Shown here: piece after piece, positions 1-5,290 of the stretch | Layout of the letters: each line of letters starts with the position of its first letter | How positions within the stretch are numbered: the first letter of the stretch is position 1 | Assembly (NCBI GenBank): GCA_004375725.1 | Contig: SOKS01000150.1 | Location: 1-12,288 of the forward strand | Length of the DNA stretch: 12,288 bases | Direction: 5' to 3' | Source of the DNA: Dehalococcoidia bacterium | GTDB lineage: Bacteria; Chloroflexota; Dehalococcoidia; Dehalococcoidales; RBG-16-60-22 | Notes under the pieces: model-generated | The model's input: the letters and a program-made list of their open reading frames with translations, nothing else | Database searches by the model: none | Told to the model about the DNA's origin: nothing | Program-made: the position numbers and the translations under genes

Positions 1-2
1 AC

Positions 3-110
3 CACGCGCACAAGGTTATCATGGAACCGGGTTGGCAGGATATAGCTGAGGATATCGCCCACTGGTTTGAAACGGCCTTGAACGGGAAAAATAAAGATAA
101 ACAACCGTGA
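3..110 (+). CDS. C-terminal end of a possible alpha/beta hydrolase (5' end outside window)
   Basis: Only the last 35 codons are present, in an open frame that ends with TGA at 108-110. The fragment begins HAHKVIMEPGW and continues into an acidic/aromatic helix, QDIAEDIAHWFETAL. A His followed about 10 residues later by a helix of the type 'xxDIxxWF' resembles the catalytic-His region and last helix of carboxylesterase/monoacylglycerol-lipase type alpha/beta hydrolases; this is an impression from a short piece and no other catalytic residue can be seen. The tail is Lys/Asn rich and probably disordered. The stop codon overlaps the Shine-Dalgarno sequence of the cupin gene that starts 12 bases later, so the two are probably co-transcribed and translationally linked. 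That a gene ends here is fairly sure; its family is tentative. Confidence 0.45.
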   Translation, partial: HAHKVIMEPGWQDIAEDIAHWFETALNGKNKDKQP

Positions 111-122
111 GGAGAGAGCGAC

Positions 123-470
123 ATGGCCCAAGGTAATAAGGAAGCAGACGCCAGTACACTAGCCGAGCAAGTTTTAAAAATGGCTGACCTCATTGAGTAC
201 CAGGAAGGCTCGGTGGTCAGCCGAACCATAATCGAACAGAAAACCGGCACGTTAACGCTGTTTGCGTTTGCCGCCGGGCAGGGACTGAGCGAGCATACCG
301 CACCGTTTGATGCCCTCGTTCACCTCCTGGATGGTGAAGCTGAGATTACCATCGCCGGCCAGCGCTACCGGTTGCGCGAAGGGGAGATGGTTATTATGCC
401 CGCCAACAAACCCCACGCCCTGAAAGCGATAGAGAACTTCAAGATGCTGCTGGTGATGATACGTTCCTAG
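123..470 (+). CDS. Small single-domain cupin protein
   Basis: This 115-residue protein is about the size of one cupin_2 barrel with a short N-terminal helix. Cupin motif 1 is recognisable around G52-G71 (GQGLSEH58 ... D63 ... H67 ... DG71), and motif 2 around G87-H98 (GEMVIMPANKPH98). H58, H67 and H98 are candidate metal ligands, although the classical HxH plus Glu of motif 1 is not complete, so metal binding and catalysis are uncertain. Members of this compact class are often soluble binding or sensing proteins or small isomerases/dioxygenases; I cannot name a substrate. The start is ATG with AGGAG at 110-114, spacing 8. It follows the upstream gene by 12 bases and converges with the acyl-ligase gene, the two stop codons being 22 bases apart with no obvious terminator hairpin between them. 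Confidence 0.85.
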   Translation: MAQGNKEADASTLAEQVLKMADLIEYQEGSVVSRTIIEQKTGTLTLFAFAAGQGLSEHTAPFDALVHLLDGEAEITIAGQRYRLREGEMVIMPANKPHALKAIENFKMLLVMIRS

Positions 471-492
471 CAAGGATATAATAGCTCAGAAT

Positions 493-2079
493 TCAGGGCG
501 GTCCCTCTTTCCGATTCAGGTACGAAACAAGAGAGGGCACGTCGGATAAGTAGTCTTCCAGTTTTTTCTTGCTTATTTTATTGGCCGTTATTCCCCGCAG
601 CGAGCTGGTGAAAAAGACCTTTTTCGGCAATTTATAGTCGGCCATGCGGCTCTGGCAGAAATTCCTGATCTCCTGCTCGGTGGCATCAAACCCCTTCTTC
701 AGCTCGACAACCGCGCCCACAATCTCACCACGTAGCCTGTCCGGGATACCGACAACGGCTACTTTAGCCACCTTGTAATAGCGGCACAGCACCTCTTCAA
801 TATCCCCGGGCCAGATATTCTGGCCCTTCAGGATAAGCATGTCCTTCTTCATGCCGGTGAGATAAAGATAGCCGTCTTCATCCATATAACCCAGATCGCC
901 AGTCTGGAGCCAGCCGTCTTTTATCACCTCAGCGGTAGCCTGTGGATTATTATAGTATCCCGCCATGATGGGTCCCCTGACCACTATCTCACCGGTTCGA
1001 TTGGGGAGTAATAACTTGCCACTATCATCGGCCACTCTTATTTCCCAGCCCGGTAAAGCCTTCCCGGTTGAGCCAATTTTTCTACGGTCGGCCGGGGGGT
1101 GATGGGTGATATGAGACACCGACTCGGTAAGTCCCCAGATATCAAGGACATCAGCGCCGTAGTGGTGCTTGAACTTCTCTATTATGTCAATGGTCAGCGT
1201 GGCACCGCCACTGCCCCACAACCGGACGGAACTGGTGTCAAATTTTATCCCTTCACGTTCGGCAACGTTGATTGCCAGCGCGTAGATATAGGGCACGCCG
1301 AGATACATGGTTCCCCTTTCACGCTCGATGGTTTCCAGAAAGCTGCTTATCGACCGGCCGGTACCAGGCACAATAATCAACGTGCTTCCTTTCCGAATGG
1401 AGCCCAGCATTACCGAAGCCATTCCGAACATATGATACATGGGCAGCGCAAACATCATCATCCTGTCTTCTTCCGTCTGCTGGAACTCATCACCGGAAAC
1501 AGTCGCCTCGAAAACCAGACTGCGGTGGGTAAGCACCACCCCCCGGGGCTGGCGTGTCGGCCCGCTGGTGTAGGAAATAACGCCGATGTCATCCGGCTTT
1601 AGCTCAATATCCACTTTCGCCGCAGAGCCGTTCGCCATTATTTCCCGATAGCTGGGGAATCTTCCCCCATATCGACCGTCCAGTTCGATTACGTGCTCAA
1701 TCGATTCCAGCCGGGAAAGGACCGGCACCACCGGCTCCAGCAAGTCGCTTTCCGCCACCAGCACCTTCGGCTGACAGTTACCACAAACAAGGTACAACTC
1801 ATCAACCCGGTAACGGACATCCAGCGGTACGGGGATGGCGCCAGCTTTTATGGTGCCAAAGTAAATGCTGACAAATTCCAGACTGTTGGCTATCAGCATC
1901 GCAACGCGGTCGCCTTTCCTCACACCCAGATTGAGCAAGGCGTTGGCCACCCGGTTGGCGGCTTCGTCCAGCTCGGCATAGGAAACACGGCGCTCACCGC
2001 AGACAATAGCGGTCCTGTCGGCAAAAGCTTCCGCCGCCGCTTCCAGCAGCTGTTTTAAATTCGTAACCTGTTTTACCAT
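493..2079 (-). CDS. Class I adenylate-forming enzyme (acyl-CoA synthetase / AMP-ligase family)
   Basis: A 528-residue member of the ANL superfamily, which activates a carboxylate with ATP to an acyl-AMP and usually transfers it to CoA. Visible core motifs are A3 at 170-180, A4 at 211-220 (ALPMYHMFGM), the A5 WGLTE at 315-319, A7 TGD at 393-395, the hinge/A8 stretch GYLYLTGMKKDM near 403-414 and the A10 lysine K501 in TANKISKKKL. Length is normal for the family. The A3 P-loop reads YTSGPTRQPRG instead of the usual TSGTTGxPKG: Pro, Arg and Arg replace Thr, Gly and Lys. The substrate cannot be told from the sequence; fatty or aromatic acids are both possible. The ATG at 2079-2077 is chosen because the frame further upstream runs through a tRNA-Leu gene; an AGG lies 6 bases before it. 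The tRNA ends 11 bases before this ATG, so both probably share one transcript. Confidence 0.88.
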   Translation of the reverse strand: MVKQVTNLKQLLEAAAEAFADRTAIVCGERRVSYAELDEAANRVANALLNLGVRKGDRVAMLIANSLEFVSIYFGTIKAGAIPVPLDVRYRVDELYLVCGNCQPKVLVAESDLLEPVVPVLSRLESIEHVIELDGRYGGRFPSYREIMANGSAAKVDIELKPDDIGVISYTSGPTRQPRGVVLTHRSLVFEATVSGDEFQQTEEDRMMMFALPMYHMFGMASVMLGSIRKGSTLIIVPGTGRSISSFLETIERERGTMYLGVPYIYALAINVAEREGIKFDTSSVRLWGSGGATLTIDIIEKFKHHYGADVLDIWGLTESVSHITHHPPADRRKIGSTGKALPGWEIRVADDSGKLLLPNRTGEIVVRGPIMAGYYNNPQATAEVIKDGWLQTGDLGYMDEDGYLYLTGMKKDMLILKGQNIWPGDIEEVLCRYYKVAKVAVVGIPDRLRGEIVGAVVELKKGFDATEQEIRNFCQSRMADYKLPKKVFFTSSLRGITANKISKKKLEDYLSDVPSLVSYLNRKEGPP

Positions 2080-2090
2080 AATGGGCCTAA

Positions 2091-2172
2091 TGGGGAAGGG
2101 GGGACTCGAACCCCCACGTCTTGCGACACCAGATCCTAAGTCTGGCCCGTCTGCCAGTTCCGGCACTCCCCC
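2091..2172 (-). tRNA. tRNA-Leu, anticodon UAG
   Basis: On the minus strand the 82 bases fold as a class II tRNA. The acceptor stem GGGGGAG pairs with CTTCCCC (one G-U) and leaves discriminator A. The anticodon arm is CCAGA-CTTAGGA-TCTGG with anticodon TAG at 2138-2136, reading CUA leucine codons. The extra arm, with GTC-GCAA-GAC inside it, is the long variable arm expected of tRNA-Leu. The T arm is GGGGG-TTCGAGT-CCCCC. The 3' CCA is not encoded (TTAGG follows the A), so it must be added by CCA nucleotidyltransferase. Its own promoter lies about 50 bases upstream and the acyl-ligase gene follows directly. Confidence 0.97.
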
Positions 2173-2226
2173 GCATTGTGGCATGAACGCGGTGATTCTC
2201 TGGAGAAAGGATAACTTTTACGTAAT

Positions 2227-2255
2227 ACTATAGCATTTTGAACCTGCCTGCTCAA
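2227..2255 (-). promoter_or_regulatory. Sigma-70-type promoter for tRNA-Leu and the acyl-ligase gene
   Basis: On the minus strand, -35 TTGAGC (2255-2250), a 17-base spacer and -10 TATAGT (2232-2227). Four of six and five of six bases match consensus with ideal spacing. Transcription would start near 2220 and give a leader of roughly 48 bases before the tRNA 5' end, to be removed by RNase P. No second promoter is visible between the tRNA and the ligase ATG. Confidence 0.6.
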
Positions 2256-2338
2256 GAAAACCGGCGAGTTATTTTTTACACGTTTTTCCACTGTTTTCAA
2301 AGTTGTATCATATCCGGGTGAAATTTTGATTGAGGCCA

Positions 2339-2368
2339 CTGACCCTGTGATGTAAAATAACCTATAAT
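2339..2368 (+). promoter_or_regulatory. Sigma-70-type promoter for the lipoprotein gene
   Basis: A perfect -10 box TATAAT lies at 2363-2368, with a partial -35 CTGACC at 2339-2344 and an 18-base spacer. The predicted start is near 2375, about 25 bases before the ATG. A strong Shine-Dalgarno AAAAGGAG (2386-2393) follows. This promoter is divergent from that of tRNA-Leu; the roughly 230-base interval between the two genes holds only these signals. Confidence 0.5.
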
Positions 2369-2399
2369 ATAGGTGAGGAGAAATTAAAAGGAGAGAGAA

Positions 2400-2705
2400 A
2401 TGAAACTGTGGCAGGGGATCATATTAACCGTGGTACTTCTGGCGATTACGCCTCTTTCCGCCTGCGAGTATCTGGGCTGGGGAAGCCAGCAGCAGGTCAC
2501 TGAAGAGCAGATAAAGGCCTACCAGGAATACAACCAGAAATTAAGAGAATACCAGGAACAGCAGCAGGAATACCAGCGACAGGTTATTGAAGCCTATAAC
2601 AAACAGATGACTGAAGCCTACCAGGAATACAGTGACGGGATAAACCAATACTACGAAGACCGCCAGAAGGTCATAGAAGAAGCCATTACCGAAGGCGAAA
2701 AGTAA
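2400..2705 (+). CDS. Small lipoprotein with a Tyr/Gln/Glu-rich helical body
   Basis: A 101-residue protein with a clear lipoprotein signal: MK, a hydrophobic stretch (residues 6-18) and lipobox LSAC with the acceptor Cys at position 22. The mature part is about 80 residues, nearly free of Pro and Gly after residue 28, and very rich in Gln, Glu and Tyr. Tyrosines recur at 41, 44, 51, 58, 66, 74, 77 and 84, mostly 7 or 8 residues apart, so they would line one face of a long helix; the motif YQEY occurs twice. No enzymatic motif is visible, and I do not recognise the family. It is likely anchored to the outer face of the membrane and could be a coiled-coil or cell-envelope spacer protein. Its Shine-Dalgarno is strong. 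The yggS-like gene follows 52 bases downstream without its own obvious promoter. Confidence 0.8.
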   Translation: MKLWQGIILTVVLLAITPLSACEYLGWGSQQQVTEEQIKAYQEYNQKLREYQEQQQEYQRQVIEAYNKQMTEAYQEYSDGINQYYEDRQKVIEEAITEGEK

Positions 2706-2757
2706 ATCGGACAGTGGTATCGAGAGAGCATTACTGGACATTTTGGAAAGTACCGTT

Positions 2758-3420
2758 ATGTCAACTAAACAGAACGTACAGCAGATATTAAATGAGTTGC
2801 CGGAGGGTGTGCAACTGATGGCCGCGGCCAAAACCAGAACCCCGGCCGAAATCCTGGAGGCAGTCGATGCCGGCGTGCAGATCATTGGCGAGAACTACGT
2901 CCAGGAAGCAGAAAGGGCTTATGCCATCATCGGAAACCGGGCGAAATGGCACTTCATCGGCCACCTTCAGCGAAACAAGGTGAAAAAAGCGGTCAGACTC
3001 TTTGACATGATTGAAACCGTGGACTCCTATGAAATCGCCAGGGAGATTGACAAACGCTGTGCTGAAATCGGCAAGGTTATGCCCGTACTGATGGAGGTGA
3101 ATATAGGCAAGGAGCCGCAGAAATCAGGCGTGCTGCCGGAAAACACCGCACAGCTGGTAAAGGATATCTCAACTCTGTCCAACATCAAGGTAATGGGGCT
3201 GATGACCATGGGACCGCTCTCGGAAAACCCGGAAGACTCCCGTCCCTATTTCGTGGCCATGAAAAAACTGTTTGCTAAAATGAAAGAACTTAACCTGCCC
3301 AACGTTGAGATGAAATACCTTTCCATGGGCATGACCAGCTCCTACCAGATTGCCCCCGAGGAAGGCGCCAATATCGTCAGGATAGGCACCAGGATTTTCG
3401 GCGAAAGGAAGTACCCGTGA
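2758..3420 (+). CDS. yggS: YggS/PLPBP family pyridoxal-5'-phosphate-binding protein
   Basis: A 220-residue single-domain TIM-barrel PLP carrier of the YggS/PROSC/YlmE family. It has no known catalytic activity and is linked in other bacteria to vitamin B6 and amino-acid homeostasis. The PLP-binding lysine is K25 in LMAAAKTRTPAEI. Other family signatures are IIGENYVQEA, WHFIGHLQRNKVK, the MGLMTMGPL segment, and near the C-terminus MGMTSSYQIAPEEGANIVRIG then GTRIFGER, the phosphate-binding region. The N-terminus is shorter than in E. coli. I prefer ATG at 2758, which has GGAAAG seven bases before it; an in-frame TTG at 2743 would add five residues but lacks a well-placed ribosome site. It probably shares the promoter of the lipoprotein gene. 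No rimP lies between it and nusA. Confidence 0.93.
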   Translation: MSTKQNVQQILNELPEGVQLMAAAKTRTPAEILEAVDAGVQIIGENYVQEAERAYAIIGNRAKWHFIGHLQRNKVKKAVRLFDMIETVDSYEIAREIDKRCAEIGKVMPVLMEVNIGKEPQKSGVLPENTAQLVKDISTLSNIKVMGLMTMGPLSENPEDSRPYFVAMKKLFAKMKELNLPNVEMKYLSMGMTSSYQIAPEEGANIVRIGTRIFGERKYP

Positions 3421-3434
3421 AATAATTAAACGCC

Positions 3435-3463
3435 TTGTATTTTACCAGAAACAGTGCTATACT
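3435..3463 (+). promoter_or_regulatory. Extended -10 promoter of the nusA-infB operon
   Basis: -35 TTGTAT (3435-3440), a 17-base spacer and -10 TATACT (3458-3463), preceded by TGC, which makes an extended -10 element. It begins 15 bases after the yggS stop codon. The start would be near 3470, giving an untranslated leader of about 80 bases that contains the hairpin described next. This is the only convincing promoter ahead of nusA. Confidence 0.65.
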
Positions 3464-3492
3464 CTATTGAAACAACTAGTTTGGACTTTATC

Positions 3493-3517
3493 AAGTGGGT
3501 TTCATCCCCACTTTTTT
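3493..3517 (+). terminator. Intrinsic-terminator-like hairpin in the nusA leader (candidate attenuator)
   Basis: AAGTGGG (3493-3499), a 7-base loop and CCCACTT (3507-3513) form a perfect 7-bp stem, with T 3512-3517 as a six-base T-tract. It lies about 23 bases after the predicted start and 32 bases before the nusA ATG, too close for another promoter in between. It should therefore stop part of the operon's own transcripts. ACTT at 3485-3488 could instead pair with AAGT at 3493-3496, a weak alternative fold that would break the stem. Leader attenuation of nusA operons is known in other bacteria; a role as plain yggS terminator cannot be excluded. Confidence 0.7.
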
Positions 3518-3549
3518 AATTATTGGAATAGTGGAGAGTTAAGTCAGAG

Positions 3550-4974
3550 ATGAAAAGTGATTTCGTACTGGCAATAACTCAGCTTGCGGCAGAAAAAAAT
3601 CTGCCCAGAGAGACAATCCTGTCTGCGGTGGAGGCAGCACTGGTCTCCGCCTACCGGAGAGATAGTTTTGCTCCAAACCAGAACATCTCGGTGAAAATAA
3701 ACCCCAACACCGGCCGAGTTGAAGTGTGGGTGGAGAAAACGGTGGTGAAAAAGCCGGCCGATACGCGGCTGGAAGTATCGGTGGAAGAGGCACGCCGGTT
3801 CAACTCGGATGCCGAGTTGGACGATATTCTCATGGTAGAGTCCACGCCGTACAATGCGGGGCGCATAGCTGCCCAGACAGCAAAGCAGGTCATCCTTCAG
3901 CGTCTCCACGAGGCCGAGCACAGCGCTATCCTGGAGGAGTACGCCGAAAAAGAGGATGAGGTCGTCACCGGACTGATACAGCGCATTGAGCCTGGGCAGA
4001 TTAACGTTGACCTGGGTAGAACCGAGGCAATACTGCCCGCCTCAGAACAGGTGCGCACGGAAAGGTATCGAGTTGGCCAGCGCCTGAAAGTCTGCATCCT
4101 TCAGGTCCTGAAGACAACCAGAGGACCACGGGTGGTGGTATCACGTGCCCACCCTGATCTGCTCCGCCGCCTCCTGGAGCTGGAAGTGCCCGAAGTCTAT
4201 AACGGTTCTGTGGAGATAAAATCCATCGCCCGTGAAGCCGGATACCGTAGCAAGGTAGCCGTGGCGGCGCGCCAGAAAGGAATTGACCCGGTGGGCTGCT
4301 GCGTTGGCTTGCGTGGCATCAGAATACAGAACATCGTCAATGAACTGAACGGCGAGAAGATAGACGTTATTCAGTGGAGCCCCGATGTAGCTGCATTTGT
4401 CACCAACGCACTGAGTCCAGCCCAGATTGTCGGTGTTAACCTGAATGAAGAGGAAAATATCGCCACGGTAGTAGTACCAGATAGGCAGCTCTCCCTTGCT
4501 ATCGGTAAGGAAGGTCAGAATGCCAGGCTGGCAGCCAAGCTGACCGGATGGCGAATTGACATCAAGAGTGCCTCCATTGTTGAGGCAGAAAAAGCGGCCG
4601 CCAAGCCGGCACCAGAAGCGGAAGAAGAGGTTGTAACCGTAGAAGAACCGGCAGCGGAAATGCCGGAAATCCTTGAACCGACTCCAGCCTCTGCGGAACC
4701 AGTCGAGGGGGTAGCCACAGAACAGGCTGAACCACTGCCACTGGCGGCAGAGGTACCTGCCGAGCCACTGGTCTTCTCTGAACCCAAAGTAACCGAGGAG
4801 AAAGCAGAGCTCAGATTCGCCGAGGATATCCTAGGGCCAAAGCCAGACAAACCAGAAGATAAAGCCAAAAAGAAGAAAAAGAAGGGGGCCGCCAAAGAAG
4901 GTGCCGAGGACGGCATCAGGATAAAGAAACGACGTCGAGATACTGATTTACTGGATGAAGATGAAGAGTTATAG
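3550..4974 (+). CDS. nusA: Transcription termination/antitermination factor NusA with an extended charged C-terminus
   Basis: A 474-residue NusA, which binds RNA polymerase and modulates pausing, termination and antitermination. The order of domains is the RNAP-binding N-terminal domain (about 1-125), S1 (about 135-200), KH1 with GLRG at 253-256, and KH2 with GKEG at 319-322 in AIGKEGQNARLAAKLTGW. The conserved core ends near 345. Beyond it lies an extra tail of about 130 residues: Ala/Glu/Pro-rich to about 430, then a basic run of six lysines (440-445), then KKRRR (459-463) and an acidic end. This tail does not look like the AR repeats of E. coli NusA and is probably disordered. The start is the ATG at 3550, with GGAGAG 11-13 bases before it, rather distant; no other in-frame start fits. 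It is the first gene of the operon and overlaps ylxR by 20 bases. Confidence 0.96.
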   Translation: MKSDFVLAITQLAAEKNLPRETILSAVEAALVSAYRRDSFAPNQNISVKINPNTGRVEVWVEKTVVKKPADTRLEVSVEEARRFNSDAELDDILMVESTPYNAGRIAAQTAKQVILQRLHEAEHSAILEEYAEKEDEVVTGLIQRIEPGQINVDLGRTEAILPASEQVRTERYRVGQRLKVCILQVLKTTRGPRVVVSRAHPDLLRRLLELEVPEVYNGSVEIKSIAREAGYRSKVAVAARQKGIDPVGCCVGLRGIRIQNIVNELNGEKIDVIQWSPDVAAFVTNALSPAQIVGVNLNEEENIATVVVPDRQLSLAIGKEGQNARLAAKLTGWRIDIKSASIVEAEKAAAKPAPEAEEEVVTVEEPAAEMPEILEPTPASAEPVEGVATEQAEPLPLAAEVPAEPLVFSEPKVTEEKAELRFAEDILGPKPDKPEDKAKKKKKKGAAKEGAEDGIRIKKRRRDTDLLDEDEEL

Positions 4975-5290
4975 CTCCCCTTCCATACGCACCAGACATA
5001 TACCACAGCGGACATGCCTTGGCTGTCGGCAGGTAAAGGCAAAACGCGAACTGATTCGAATCGTGAATACGCCGGAGGGCAATATTGAAGTTGATATTAC
5101 CGGTAGAAAATCCGGACGCGGCACCTACCTCTGCCCGACTTTGGAATGCTGGGAGGTGGGACTGAAAAGCAACCGACTGGACCACGCGCTGCGCACCAGC
5201 CCCAGTAAGGACAACCGGCAGCAGTTGATGAAATACGCTGAAGAATACCTGAAAGGAGAAACCAGTGCCCCGGGCGAAAAAACCGGATAA
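4955..5290 (+). CDS. ylxR: YlxR/RnpM family RNA-binding protein
   Basis: A 111-residue YlxR-family protein. Work on Bacillus subtilis renamed this family RnpM and showed that it binds and modulates RNase P RNA. Signatures are PQRTCLGCR (18-25), the following KAKRELIRIV strand, and GRKSGRGTYLCP (50-61). Four cysteines, C21 and C24 then C60 and C65, form a CxxC plus Cx4C arrangement that could bind a metal; some homologues lack them. The start lies inside the end of nusA (20-base overlap); a second ATG at 4961, two codons later, is equally possible, since no strong ribosome site favours either. The final 26 bases overlap infB. The position between nusA and infB is the classic one for this family and supports the call. 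Confidence 0.93.
   Translation: MKMKSYSSPSIRTRHIPQRTCLGCRQVKAKRELIRIVNTPEGNIEVDITGRKSGRGTYLCPTLECWEVGLKSNRLDHALRTSPSKDNRQQLMKYAEEYLKGETSAPGEKTG

Noticed and set aside
471..492. Possible bidirectional terminator between the convergent cupin and ligase genes
   Set aside because: No stem of useful length with a T-tract is visible in the 22-base gap or its edges.
1099..1602. Plus-strand open frame of 167 codons
   Set aside because: It lies wholly within the acyl-ligase gene on the opposite strand and shows no family signature.
2136..2339. Minus-strand open frame of 67 codons upstream of the ligase
   Set aside because: It ends inside the tRNA-Leu gene (GECRNWQTGQT is tRNA read as protein), has no recognisable domain, and spans the tRNA promoter.
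2743..2757. TTG start five codons upstream of the yggS ATG
   Set aside because: The good ribosome site GGAAAG (2745-2750) overlaps this TTG and is placed for the ATG at 2758.
4515..5042. Long minus-strand Ser-rich open frame (175 codons)
   Set aside because: It is antisense to the Glu/Lys-rich nusA tail and ylxR; the Ser/Phe richness is what the complement of GAA/AAG-rich coding sequence gives.
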